From Roseicyclus sp041163945 (GTDB lineage: Bacteria > Pseudomonadota > Alphaproteobacteria > Rhodobacterales > Rhodobacteraceae): a DNA stretch of 64,000 nucleotides. This document shows positions 51,874 to 60,985 of the stretch, piece after piece. The position numbers were made by a program, and so were the translations under genes. The notes beneath the pieces were generated by a model. That model had not been told where the DNA came from, made no database searches, and saw nothing but the letters and a program-made list of their open reading frames with translations. Location: positions 1 to 64,000 of the forward strand of contig JBEAQJ010000067.1 in the NCBI GenBank assembly GCA_041163945.1, read 5' to 3'. Numbering within the stretch: position 1 is the first letter of the stretch; each line of letters begins with the position of its first letter.

Positions 51874-52676
51874 TGGGCATTGATCCCTCGGCGCGCATCC
51901 ATGCCTCGGCGGTGGTGGAAGACGGGGCCACGATTGGCCCGGGCTGTGAGATCGGCCCATTTTGTCTGGTCGGCGCCGAGGTCACGCTGGCCGCAGACGT
52001 CACGTTGAAATCGCATGCGGTGGTCACCGGCTGGACCGACGTGGGTCCGGGCACGGTGATCTTTCCGTTCGCCAACATCGGCGACGTGCCGCAGGATCTG
52101 AAATATTCCGGCGAGAAAAGCCGCCTGATCGTGGGCGCGCGCAACCGCATTCGCGAAGGTGTGACGATGAACACCGGCACCGAGGGCGGGGGCGGCATCA
52201 CGCGCGTGGGCGACGATGGGCTGTTCATGGCGGGCGCCCATGTTGCCCATGATGCCCATGTGGGCGACCGCGTGATCATGGCCAACAACGCCGCCGTGGC
52301 CGGGCATTGCATCATCGCCGATGACGTGATCATCGGCGGCCTGTCCGGGGTGCATCAATTCGTGCGGATCGGAAAGGGCGCGATCATCGGTGCCGTCACG
52401 ATGGTGACCAATGACGTGATCCCCTATGGCCTTGTGCAAGGCCCGCGTGGCGTTCTGGATGGGCTGAACCTGGTGGGATTGAAGCGTCGTGGCGTCGCAC
52501 GCGAAGACATCATGGCGCTGCGCGCGGCCTTTCAGGCCTTGGCCCAAGGCGAAGGCGCCTTTCAGGACCGCGCCCGGCGATTGCTGGAAGACGTGGCCGG
52601 TCAGTCGCCCTATGTGCGCGACATCGTCGAATTCGTTCTGGGCGACAGCGACCGGTCGTTCCTGACGCCGGGCTAA
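51873..52676 (+). CDS. lpxA: acyl-ACP-UDP-N-acetylglucosamine O-acyltransferase LpxA
   Basis: LpxA adds the first 3-hydroxyacyl chain in lipid A synthesis. The 267-residue protein is a left-handed beta-helix of hexapeptide repeats (for example IHASAVVEDGATIGPGCEIGPF) with the catalytic histidine in MAGAHVAHDAHVG and a C-terminal helical cap ending RSFLTPG. It begins in the fabZ stop codon and is followed by lpxI after four bases. Confidence 0.95.
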   Translation: MGIDPSARIHASAVVEDGATIGPGCEIGPFCLVGAEVTLAADVTLKSHAVVTGWTDVGPGTVIFPFANIGDVPQDLKYSGEKSRLIVGARNRIREGVTMNTGTEGGGGITRVGDDGLFMAGAHVAHDAHVGDRVIMANNAAVAGHCIIADDVIIGGLSGVHQFVRIGKGAIIGAVTMVTNDVIPYGLVQGPRGVLDGLNLVGLKRRGVAREDIMALRAAFQALAQGEGAFQDRARRLLEDVAGQSPYVRDIVEFVLGDSDRSFLTPG

Positions 52677-52680
52677 GACC

Positions 52681-53457
52681 ATGGGCGGTCGGGCCATCAT
52701 CGCGGGGGCAGGGGCCTTGCCGGGGCTTTTGGCGACCGCCGGCCCGGCGCTGGTCGTGCGCTTTGATGGCGCACCGGGCGGCACCGAAGGCTCCGATCTG
52801 GTGGCGCAATTCGAACGGCTGGGCGCGCTGTTTGATGCGCTCAGGGATCGCGGCGTGACCGAATTGTGTCTGGCAGGGGCCATGCGCCGGGTTCAGCTGG
52901 ACCCCGCGGCGCTTGATGCGGTCACGCGCCAGCTTTTGCCGCGGTTGGCCGATGCCATGGGGCAGGGCGATGATGCGCTTTTGCGCATGATCCTGGGCAT
53001 GTTCGAAGATCAGGGTTTCACGATCCGGGGCGCGCATGATCTGCGCCCCGATCTGGTTGCGCGCGCCGGTATAATGGTGGGCGCACAGGGCTCGGCCCGC
53101 GACAGCGCGCGCGCACGCGATGTGCTGGCCGCACTTGGGCCGCTCGATGTGGGGCAAGCGGCGGTCGCGGCGGCCGGGCAGATCATCGGCATCGAAACCC
53201 TGCAAGGCACCGATGCGCTGTTGCGCTACGTGGCCGACAGCGCGCCGGGCTCGGGCGGCGTGCTGGTCAAACGGGCCAAACCGGGTCAGGATTTGCGCGT
53301 CGACATGCCGGCCATCGGGCCGGACACGGTGGCCTTGTGTGCCCGGGCGGGCCTGTCGGGGATCGAATTGCAGGCCGACCATGTGCTGCTGTTGGACCCG
53401 GACGCGGTGCATGCCGCGTGTCGCGCACAGGGCATCGATCTTTGGGCGGTGCCATGA
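52681..53457 (+). CDS. lpxI: UDP-2,3-diacylglucosamine diphosphatase LpxI
   Basis: LpxI splits UDP-2,3-diacylglucosamine to give lipid X, the job done by the unrelated LpxH in E. coli. The 258-residue protein matches LpxI (DUF1009): an N-terminal Rossmann-like part (AIIAGAGALPGLLA) and a C-terminal domain with VGQAAVAAAGQIIGIETLQGTDALL and the DMPAIGPDTVALCARAGLSGIELQA block. Its place between lpxA and lpxB is standard in alphaproteobacteria. It overlaps lpxB by four bases (ATGA). Confidence 0.94.
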   Translation: MGGRAIIAGAGALPGLLATAGPALVVRFDGAPGGTEGSDLVAQFERLGALFDALRDRGVTELCLAGAMRRVQLDPAALDAVTRQLLPRLADAMGQGDDALLRMILGMFEDQGFTIRGAHDLRPDLVARAGIMVGAQGSARDSARARDVLAALGPLDVGQAAVAAAGQIIGIETLQGTDALLRYVADSAPGSGGVLVKRAKPGQDLRVDMPAIGPDTVALCARAGLSGIELQADHVLLLDPDAVHAACRAQGIDLWAVP

Positions 53458-54635
53458 CGCTGCGGCTGTTTTTGGTTGCGGGCGAACCGTCGGGCGACCG
53501 TTTGGGGGCCGCGCTGATGGCGGGGCTCCGGGCACTGACCCAGGGGCCGGTGGAATTTCATGGCATCGGCGGCCCCTTGATGCAGGCCCAAGGTCTGCAA
53601 ACCCTGTTCGACATGGACGAGCTGTCGGTCATGGGGTTGACCGAGATCCTGGCCAATTACCGCCGCCTGTCGGCCCGTGTGTCCGATACCGCCGCCGCAG
53701 TGCTGGCATTGGCCCCCGATGCGTTGATCACCATCGACATCCCGGAATTTTCGTTGCGCGTGGCCCGGCAGGTCAAGGCGCGCGCGCCCGGTCTGCGCAC
53801 CATTCACTATGTCGCGCCCACCGTCTGGGCATGGCGGGCCGGGCGCGCCAAGAAGATGGCACAGTCGATCGACCAGGTTTTGGCGCTTTTGCCCTTTGAG
53901 CCCGCGCATATGCAGGCCGCCGGGATGCGGTGCGATTTCGTGGGCCATCCGGTCGTGACCGAACCACAAGCCACCCAGGCCGAGATTGCGGCCTTTCGCG
54001 CCGAACATGTCCCCGATGGCGGCCCCTTGATCTTGGCGCTGCCCGGTTCGCGCCGGGCCGAGATCGAACGCCTGATGCCGATCTTCGGGGTGGCGCTGGA
54101 CCAGCTTTTGCTGCGTCACCCGCGGGCGCGCATCGTGCTGCCGGCAGCACCCGCGGGGGCGGCCCGCGTGGCCGAACGCTTGGCCGATTGGCCGAAAGGC
54201 AGCGTGCTGCTGGACCCGCGTGGGATGGCACCCGATGCCTTCGCCGCCCGCAAGCGCGCCGCGTTCGGGGCCGCCGATGTGGCGCTTGCCGCCTCGGGCA
54301 CGGTCAGCCTGGAACTGGCCGCGACCGACACGCCGATGGTCATCGCCTACAAGATGAGCTGGCTGAGCCAAAGGTTGGTCTCGGCGCTGTTGCGCGTGGA
54401 CACGGTGACCTTGGTCAATCTGGTCACCGACAGCCGCACAATCCCCGAATTCCTGGGCGACCATTGCCAGCCTGGCCCGATCGCCGATGCCTTGGCCCGC
54501 CTGATCGACGATGACCGCGCCCGGCTGGACCAGCTTGATGCCATGGGTCTGGCCATGCGGCGGCTGGGCCGTGGGGGCGAGGCACCTTGGCTGCGGGCCG
54601 CGCGCGCCGTGCTGGATGGCATAGGCCGCGGCTAG
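53454..54635 (+). CDS. lpxB: lipid-A-disaccharide synthase LpxB
   Basis: LpxB joins lipid X to UDP-diacylglucosamine to make the lipid A disaccharide. The 393-residue GT19 glycosyltransferase has VAGEPSGDRLGAALM, the family block VMGLTEIL, YVAPTVWAWR, LPGSRRAEI and ASGTVSLELAATDTPMVI. It closes the envelope operon. Its stop codon is inside a CTAG shared with the stop of the convergent ybaK gene. Confidence 0.95.
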   Translation: MTLRLFLVAGEPSGDRLGAALMAGLRALTQGPVEFHGIGGPLMQAQGLQTLFDMDELSVMGLTEILANYRRLSARVSDTAAAVLALAPDALITIDIPEFSLRVARQVKARAPGLRTIHYVAPTVWAWRAGRAKKMAQSIDQVLALLPFEPAHMQAAGMRCDFVGHPVVTEPQATQAEIAAFRAEHVPDGGPLILALPGSRRAEIERLMPIFGVALDQLLLRHPRARIVLPAAPAGAARVAERLADWPKGSVLLDPRGMAPDAFAARKRAAFGAADVALAASGTVSLELAATDTPMVIAYKMSWLSQRLVSALLRVDTVTLVNLVTDSRTIPEFLGDHCQPGPIADALARLIDDDRARLDQLDAMGLAMRRLGRGGEAPWLRAARAVLDGIGRG

Positions 54636-55102
54636 GCGGTGAAATCAGCCAGACGGGCGCCTGACAATTGCAGCAGCACATCGGGCGGGATGCCAAAGAT
54701 GTGGCGCGGGCTGCCCGCTGCCGCATAGATCACGTCGAAATCCAGAAGCCTGCGATCGAACCAGGCCTGGATCGGGTTCAGATGGCCCAACGGGGATACC
54801 CCGCCGATGGCAAATCCGGTCTGGGCCCGGATCAGATCGGCATCGGCCTTGCCCAAGGGTTCGCCCGCCAGCATGCTGGCCTTGGCGGGGTCGACCAACC
54901 GGCCGCCCGCGGTGATGAACAACACCGCCACACCGCTGACATCGGCCCGGAAAATGATCGATTTCGCGATCTGGTCCACATCGCAACGCGCGGCGCGGGC
55001 GGCATCTTCGGCGGTGCGGGTGCCCTCGGCCATTTCGATGACATCTGCGGCCACGCCGGCCGATTGCAACGCGGCCGTGACCCGTTTCACGCTTTTCGAC
55101 AT
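54632..55102 (-). CDS. YbaK/EbsC family aminoacyl-tRNA deacylase
   Basis: The 156-residue protein belongs to the YbaK/ProX editing family, which hydrolyses mischarged Cys-, Pro- or Ala-tRNA. Motifs are CDVDQIAKSIIFR with the key lysine, LFITAGGRLVDPAKA, the IGGVSPLGHL substrate-pocket motif and a VIYAAAGSPRHIFGI tail. The exact subfamily (YbaK, YeaK or other) cannot be set by eye. The ATG at 55102 is preferred; the extension to 55201 would cover the glnE start region on the other strand. Confidence 0.88.
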   Translation of the reverse strand: MSKSVKRVTAALQSAGVAADVIEMAEGTRTAEDAARAARCDVDQIAKSIIFRADVSGVAVLFITAGGRLVDPAKASMLAGEPLGKADADLIRAQTGFAIGGVSPLGHLNPIQAWFDRRLLDFDVIYAAAGSPRHIFGIPPDVLLQLSGARLADFTA

Positions 55103-55199
55103 CGCGTCCCCCGTCGGTTCGTGATGGGGCCGTGATGGCAGGGCGCGCCAAGGCGCGCAAGTGATTGACCGCGCGCCCGCGGCGGTCGTAACTCGGCCC

Positions 55200-58001
55200 A
55201 TGAGCTTTGCAACCAGACTGACCCGCCACCCGCTGCCCTACAATCCGACCCGCGCGGCCGAAGCCTGGGCTGCGTTGACCGGGATCGCCCCCGAATGGCG
55301 GCCCCTGATCGAAGGCACGGCCGGGTCATCGCCCTATCTGGCGGGCCTGATGACCCGCGAGGCCGCGTGGCTGGCCCCAGCCCTTGCGCATGCGCCCGAA
55401 GACAGCATGGCCCGCCTGATCGCCGACGCCGCAGCACTCGACCCGCCCGATCTGGACAGCGGCTTGCGGCGGCTGAAGCGGCGCGCCGCGCTGATCGTGG
55501 CCTTGGCCGATCTGGGCGGGGTGTGGTCCTTGCATCAGGTCACCGGCCACTGGACCGATTTCGCCGATGCCTGTCTGCGGGCGGCCTTGCTCACCCATGT
55601 CACGCTTGAGGCGCGGCGGGGCAAGATCCCCGGAATGACCGAAGACGATGCGCGCGGCTTTGGGGCAGGGATGGTGGCGCTGGCGATGGGCAAGATGGGC
55701 GCGGGCGAGCTGAACTATTCCTCGGATATCGATCTGATCTGTTTTTTCGATGATGAACGGTTTGATCCCGCCGACACGACGGATGCGCGCGCGGCCTTCA
55801 TCCGCGCCACCCGCCGCATGGCCGCCAGCCTGTCGGACACCACGGCCGAGGGCTATGTGTTTCGCACCGATCTGCGGCTGCGGCCCGATGCGGGAACCAC
55901 GCCCGTATGCATGTCGATGACGGCGGCCGAACGCTATTACGAGGCCGAAGGGCGCAGTTGGGAACGCTCGGCCTATATCAAGGCGCGGCCCGCGGCGGGC
56001 GATCTTGCAGCAGGCGCGCGGTTTCTGGAGACGCTCACCCCCTTTGTCTGGCGGCGGCATCTGGATTTCGCGATGGTGCAAGACACGGTCGATATGCGCC
56101 AAAAAATACGCGATCACAAAGGCCTGCACGGTGATCTTAAGCTTTATGGACACAATATGAAGCTCGGCGCGGGCGGCATCCGCGAGATCGAGTTCTTTGC
56201 CCAAACCCGTCAGCTGGTGGCCGGTGGCCGCGACCCGTCGCTGCGGTCGCGCCGCACGGTCGATGCCTTGGCCGCCCTGGCGCAGGCGGGCTGGATCCCG
56301 GATGACGTGGCCGGCGAATTGACCGATCACTACGCCCATCACCGCGAAATCGAACATCGCGTGCAGATGATCGATGATGCCCAGACACATGATTTGCCGA
56401 AAACAGCCGATGGCTTCGATCGCCTGGCCCGCCTGTGCGGGGTATCGGATACCGCGGTCTTTCGGGATGGGCTGACCGCGCGCTTGCGCCGGGTCGAGAC
56501 GCTGTGCGGGGATTTGTTCCAGCCCGGGCGCAGGGGCGGGGATGGCACGCTCGACATCCCCCCCGAACAGGCCGAGATCGTGGCGCGTTGGCCCAGCTAT
56601 CCGGCGTTGCGGTCCGAACGCGGGCAAGCCATTTTCGAACGGCTGAAACCCGATCTGCTGCGCCGTTTCCAACGCGCGGCGCGCCCGGACGAGGCGTTGT
56701 TGAATTTCGACGGGTTTCTAAAGGGCCTGCCGGCCGGGGTTCAGCTGTTTTCCTTGTTCGAGGCCAACCGTTCCCTGGTGGATCTGATCGTCGATATCTG
56801 TGCCACGGCACCGGGGCTGTCGCGTTACCTGTCGCGCCATTCGGGGGTGCTGGATGCGGTGCTCGATGGCCGTTTCTTTGCCCCGTGGCCCGGCCCCGAG
56901 GCCTTGGCCCGCGATCTGTCGCGCGCACTGGATGGCTTGGCGTTCGAGGCGCAGCTCGATCAGGCGCGGCGCTGGCACAAGGAATGGCATTTCCGCATCG
57001 GGGTGCATCAGTTGCGCGCGCTGATCACCGCCGAGGAAGCGATGGGCCAGTACACGGATCTGGCACAGGCAGTTCTGGGCGCCCTGTGGCCCGCAGTCTG
57101 TGCCGAAATCGCCCGCCGCCATGGGCCGCCCCCGGGCGTGGGAGGCGTGGTTTTGGGCATGGGCAGCCTGGGCGCCGGCCGGATGAGCGCCGGGTCGGAT
57201 CTGGACTTGATCGTGATCTACGATCCGGCCGATGCCGAGGTTAGCTTTGGGCCGCGCCCGCTCGATCCGCGCGGCTGGTATGCGAAGGCCACGAAATCGT
57301 TGATCACGGCGCTGTCGGCGCCGACCGCGGCCGGCACGCTTTATGCCGTCGACATGCGCCTGCGGCCATCTGGGCGGCAGGGGCCGGTGGCCACATCGAT
57401 CACGGCCTTCGAGACCTATCAGCGCGATGAGGCATGGACATGGGAACACATGGCCCTGACGCGCGCGCGCCCGATGGCGGGCGATGCGGGGCTGTGTGCC
57501 CGGGTGGAAGCCATTCGCCGCGCCCTGATCGTCGACAAGGCCGATCCGGCCAAGGTGCGCCACGATGCCGCCGACATGCGCGCGCGCCTGGCCGCCGCGG
57601 GCCGGGCCGGGGCCACCTGGGCGCTGAAGGACGGGCCCGGGGGCTTGCAAGACATCGAATTGCTGGGTCAGGCCATCGCGCTGGCCGCCGGTGCGGCCGA
57701 TCGCGCCAGTGCCGCGCAATTGGCCCATGCGCCGAAACTGGGCTGGCTGGATGCAGACCAGACCGAGGCGCTGATCGCGGCGCATGGCCGTTTTGCGCGC
57801 ATTCTGGCCGCGGGGCGGCTGTTGAACGACGAAGCGCTCGACCCCGACGCCATCGGCACGGGCGGGCGCGATTTCCTGAGCCGTGTCGCAGATGCGCCAT
57901 CGGCTGACGCGCTGGCGTTGCAACTGGATCGCACCCGCGCCTATACCGCGCAGATCATCGATGCCGTTCTCGGCCCCATTCCGCGTCAGGAAACCCCATG
58001 A
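55200..58001 (+). CDS. glnE: bifunctional glutamine synthetase adenylyltransferase/deadenylase GlnE
   Basis: GlnE adenylylates and deadenylylates glutamine synthetase in response to PII and glutamine. The 933-residue protein has the two nucleotidyltransferase centres: GKMGAGELNYSSDIDLICFFD in the N-terminal (deadenylase) half and GMGSLGAGRMSAGSDLDLIVIYD in the C-terminal (adenylylase) half, each with the D-x-D metal pair. Length fits the alphaproteobacterial form. The ATG at 55200 is divergent from ybaK. The stop overlaps the next small gene by four bases. Confidence 0.95.
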   Translation: MSFATRLTRHPLPYNPTRAAEAWAALTGIAPEWRPLIEGTAGSSPYLAGLMTREAAWLAPALAHAPEDSMARLIADAAALDPPDLDSGLRRLKRRAALIVALADLGGVWSLHQVTGHWTDFADACLRAALLTHVTLEARRGKIPGMTEDDARGFGAGMVALAMGKMGAGELNYSSDIDLICFFDDERFDPADTTDARAAFIRATRRMAASLSDTTAEGYVFRTDLRLRPDAGTTPVCMSMTAAERYYEAEGRSWERSAYIKARPAAGDLAAGARFLETLTPFVWRRHLDFAMVQDTVDMRQKIRDHKGLHGDLKLYGHNMKLGAGGIREIEFFAQTRQLVAGGRDPSLRSRRTVDALAALAQAGWIPDDVAGELTDHYAHHREIEHRVQMIDDAQTHDLPKTADGFDRLARLCGVSDTAVFRDGLTARLRRVETLCGDLFQPGRRGGDGTLDIPPEQAEIVARWPSYPALRSERGQAIFERLKPDLLRRFQRAARPDEALLNFDGFLKGLPAGVQLFSLFEANRSLVDLIVDICATAPGLSRYLSRHSGVLDAVLDGRFFAPWPGPEALARDLSRALDGLAFEAQLDQARRWHKEWHFRIGVHQLRALITAEEAMGQYTDLAQAVLGALWPAVCAEIARRHGPPPGVGGVVLGMGSLGAGRMSAGSDLDLIVIYDPADAEVSFGPRPLDPRGWYAKATKSLITALSAPTAAGTLYAVDMRLRPSGRQGPVATSITAFETYQRDEAWTWEHMALTRARPMAGDAGLCARVEAIRRALIVDKADPAKVRHDAADMRARLAAAGRAGATWALKDGPGGLQDIELLGQAIALAAGAADRASAAQLAHAPKLGWLDADQTEALIAAHGRFARILAAGRLLNDEALDPDAIGTGGRDFLSRVADAPSADALALQLDRTRAYTAQIIDAVLGPIPRQETP

Positions 58002-58282
58002 GCCCCGCCAAGCCAGCCGCCGATCCGCTCGACCCCAAGGGGTTGATCCGCGAATCCTTCCGCATCGAGGGCATCAGCATGGCCGAATGTCGATCGATCT
58101 TTGTCGATTGGGCGCTCAGCCTGGAAGCCAGCGCCCCGCGCCCGGCGATCGAGGCGCTGCTGGCGCGCTATGGCGATCAACCGGCCGATCACCCGATGCT
58201 GGCCGTCCTGGCCGAAGGCCTGTCGGACGCACCGCGCGCGACCCGGCGGGGGGGGCGTGCGGCCCGCCTGGGCGCGGACTGA
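57998..58282 (+). CDS. 94-residue protein coupled to glnE
   Basis: I do not recognise the family. The 94-residue product has no signal or membrane segment. The middle part (LIRESFRIEGISMAECRSIFVDWALSL...ALLARYGDQPADHPMLAVL) looks like a compact helical domain, and the tail is Arg-rich. Its ATG overlaps the glnE stop (ATGA), so it is translated with GlnE; a regulatory link to nitrogen control is only inference. Confidence 0.75.
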   Translation: MSPAKPAADPLDPKGLIRESFRIEGISMAECRSIFVDWALSLEASAPRPAIEALLARYGDQPADHPMLAVLAEGLSDAPRATRRGGRAARLGAD

Positions 58283-58306
58283 CGCCGGGCGCCGCGCCGG
58301 GCGTGG

Positions 58307-59281
58307 TCAATCCCGCGGCTTGTTGCCATGCGTTCCACGCTCACGGTAGGGCGTGGTGGAATAATGCGCCCGGTAGCATTTCGAAAAATGCGAGGGCGAG
58401 GCAAAGCCACAGGCCAGCGCGACATTGATCACGCTCATGTCGGTCTGCATCAACAGGTTGCGTGCCTTGCCAAGCCGCAATTCCATGTAATACCGCTTGG
58501 GGCTGCGGTTGAGATAGCGGCGAAACAGCCGCTCGAGCTGCCGGGTGGACATGCCCACATCGCGCGCCAGTGTCGCGGGGCTGATCGGTTCCTCGATGTT
58601 TTGTTCCATCATGCGGATCACCTGCCCCAGCTTGGGGTGGCGCACGCCGATGCGGGTGGGGATCGACAGTCGCTGGGTGTCCTGATCGGTGCGGATCGAG
58701 GTATAGATCAGCTGATCGGCCACCAGATTGGCCAGATCTTCGCCGTGATCATCGGCGATGATCTTGAGCATCAGATCGATCGAGGCGGTGCCGCCCGCCG
58801 TGGTGATACGGTTGCCATCGATCACAAAGACCGATTTGGTCAGCGTCACCTCTTCGAATTCTTCGATGAAGCTGTCCTGGTTTTCCCAGTGGATCGTGGC
58901 GCGCTTGCCATCCAGAAGCCCGGCCTTGGCCAGCGTGTAGCCAGCGGTGCACAACCCGCCGATGACGGCACCCTTGCGCGCTTCGCGGCGCAGCCAGCTG
59001 ACCACCTTTTTGGTGGTGGCCGCCGCCACATCGATGCCACCGCACACCAGCACGATGTCATCGCGCCCGATTTCGGGCAGATCGGCATCGAGCTTGAAAC
59101 CGATGCCGGCCGAACACCAGGCGACATCCCCGCCTTCGCCCGCCAAGGTCCAGCTGTAAAGCGGCCGGCCCGACATGCGGTTGGCAATCCGCAGCGCTTC
59201 GACCGCGCTGGAAAAACAAAGCATGGTGAATTGGTCGAGCAATATGAAAACGTATTGCCGCGTGGCTGCGTGGTCGGGCAT
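58307..59281 (-). CDS. GlxA-family transcriptional regulator
   Basis: The 324-residue regulator has an N-terminal DJ-1/PfpI-like class I amidotransferase domain (residues about 10-170; VFILLDQFTMLCFSSAVEAL, GLCTAGYTLAKAG at the nucleophile elbow) and a C-terminal AraC helix-turn-helix (STRQLERLFRRYLNRSPKRYYMELRL, then ALACGFASPSHFSKCYRAHY). This layout is shared with GbdR and CdhR, which control glycine betaine, dimethylglycine and carnitine use. No target operon is adjacent. A distant dimethylglycine-type dehydrogenase gene lies at 16-18.4 kb. Confidence 0.88.
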   Translation of the reverse strand: MPDHAATRQYVFILLDQFTMLCFSSAVEALRIANRMSGRPLYSWTLAGEGGDVAWCSAGIGFKLDADLPEIGRDDIVLVCGGIDVAAATTKKVVSWLRREARKGAVIGGLCTAGYTLAKAGLLDGKRATIHWENQDSFIEEFEEVTLTKSVFVIDGNRITTAGGTASIDLMLKIIADDHGEDLANLVADQLIYTSIRTDQDTQRLSIPTRIGVRHPKLGQVIRMMEQNIEEPISPATLARDVGMSTRQLERLFRRYLNRSPKRYYMELRLGKARNLLMQTDMSVINVALACGFASPSHFSKCYRAHYSTTPYRERGTHGNKPRD

Positions 59282-59451
59282 TTCCAGGTCTCGATATGTC
59301 GCGGCGCGCGGGCATCATCTTGCGCGTTGCGTGAGCGAAAGCAGCTTTTTTGCGCATGTGCAATCCCCGCACGCGGCGATTTAGGGCATTGGAAGGACCG
59401 CCGCCGCGGCCTATAAGCGCGCCCGAAGCGAATGACCGGAGATACAGTGCC

Positions 59452-60831
59452 ATGACCCGAGCCAGTGCCGCCCCCTGGACGAAAACCGACTGGCGCGCGA
59501 AACCGCGTGTGCAAATGCCCGTTTATCCGGATGCCGCAGCGCTCGGCGCGGTCGAGGCGCAGCTGTCGAAATACCCCCCGCTGGTTTTCGCCGGCGAGGC
59601 GCGGCGCCTGAAAAAGCAGCTGGCGGCCGCGGCACGCGGCGATGCGTTTTTGCTACAGGGCGGCGATTGCGCCGAAAGCTTCGCCGAATTTTCGGCCGAC
59701 AATATCCGCGATACCTTCAAGGTCATGCTTCAGATGGCGATGGTGCTGACCTATGGCGCCAAGGTGCCGGTGATCAAGGTGGGCCGCGTCGCCGGCCAAT
59801 TCGCCAAGCCCCGCTCGGCGCCCACCGAAATCGTGGGTGGCATCGAGATGGACAGCTACAAGGGCGACATCATCAACGACATCGCCCCCACACCCGCCGC
59901 CCGCATCCCCGACCCGTCGCGGATGTTGCAAGCCTATACGCAGGCGGCCGCGTCGCTGAACCTGTTGCGGGCCTTTTCGACCGGGGGGTTCGCCGACATC
60001 CACCGCGTTCACAGCTGGACACTGGGCTTTACCGATCAAGAAGACGCCGAGAAATACCGCGACATGGCCAACCGCATCCAGGACAGCCTGGATTTCATGG
60101 CCGCGGCTGGACTGACGGGGGAAACCAACCACGAGCTCAGCACGGTCGATTTCTACACCAGCCACGAAGCGCTGCTCTTGGAATACGAAGAGGCGCTGTG
60201 CCGCGTCGACAGCACCAGCGGCAAGTGGCTGGCCGGGTCGGGCCATATGATCTGGATCGGCGACCGCACGCGCCAGCCCGATGGCGCGCATGTGGAATTC
60301 TGCCGGGGCGTGCAAAACCCCATCGGGCTGAAATGTGGCCCCACCACGACCGAGGACGACCTGAAGGTGTTGATGGCCAAGCTCAACCCTGAAAACGAGC
60401 CGGGTCGCCTGACGCTGATCGCGCGCTTCGGGGCGGGCAAGGTCGGGGATCATCTGCCCCGCCTTATCCGCGCCGTGCGGGCCGAGGGCGCGCATGTGCT
60501 GTGGTCTTGCGACCCGATGCACGGCAATGTCATCAAATCCTCGACCGGGTTCAAAACCCGTCCTTTCGACGCCATTTTGCACGAAGTGCAGGAATTCTTT
60601 GCCATTCATCGGGCCGAGGGCACGGTGCCGGGCGGCGTGCATATCGAGATGACCGGCCGGGATGTGACGGAATGCACCGGCGGCATCCGGGCGGTCAGCG
60701 ACGAAGACCTGTCGTCGCGCTATCACACCGCCTGCGATCCGCGGCTCAACGCGTCGCAATCGCTGGAATTGGCGTTTCTTGTGGCCGAAGAACTGCACAC
60801 CAGCCGGCAGGCGCTGCGCGCGGCGGTCTAG
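59452..60831 (+). CDS. class II 3-deoxy-7-phosphoheptulonate (DAHP) synthase
   Basis: This enzyme joins phosphoenolpyruvate and erythrose 4-phosphate at the entry to the shikimate pathway. The 459-residue protein is the plant/Mycobacterium-type class II form: KPRVQMPVYPD, LLQGGDCAESF, VIKVGRVAGQFAKPRS, the RIPDPSRM loop, HMIWIGDRTRQPDGAHVEFCRG, and CDPMHGN. Its product is the substrate of AroB (23.2-24.3 kb). The ATG at 59452 is taken; upstream residues in frame look uncoding. It is divergent from the GlxA-type gene. Confidence 0.95.
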   Translation: MTRASAAPWTKTDWRAKPRVQMPVYPDAAALGAVEAQLSKYPPLVFAGEARRLKKQLAAAARGDAFLLQGGDCAESFAEFSADNIRDTFKVMLQMAMVLTYGAKVPVIKVGRVAGQFAKPRSAPTEIVGGIEMDSYKGDIINDIAPTPAARIPDPSRMLQAYTQAAASLNLLRAFSTGGFADIHRVHSWTLGFTDQEDAEKYRDMANRIQDSLDFMAAAGLTGETNHELSTVDFYTSHEALLLEYEEALCRVDSTSGKWLAGSGHMIWIGDRTRQPDGAHVEFCRGVQNPIGLKCGPTTTEDDLKVLMAKLNPENEPGRLTLIARFGAGKVGDHLPRLIRAVRAEGAHVLWSCDPMHGNVIKSSTGFKTRPFDAILHEVQEFFAIHRAEGTVPGGVHIEMTGRDVTECTGGIRAVSDEDLSSRYHTACDPRLNASQSLELAFLVAEELHTSRQALRAAV

Positions 60832-60909
60832 GGCGCGGTGGCGCCGACGCGTCCGGCCCGCCCCGCTTGCGGGCGACAGGGCCGCGTTCGGCGGCGATCA
60901 GGCCCGCGC

Positions 60910-60939
60910 AGGACAGGCCAGGACAGGGCAGGACAGGGG
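60910..60939 (+). repeat. three 10-bp tandem repeats before yicC
   Basis: AGGACAGGCC, AGGACAGGGC and AGGACAGGGG follow each other with no gap. They resemble a ladder of ribosome binding sites and lie about 50-75 bp before the yicC ATG. Slippage in such a repeat would change the leader length. Confidence 0.8.
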
Positions 60940-60985
60940 GGCATCGGCATTGGTCGAAGGGAACGGTGGGGGCGCCATCGCCTCG

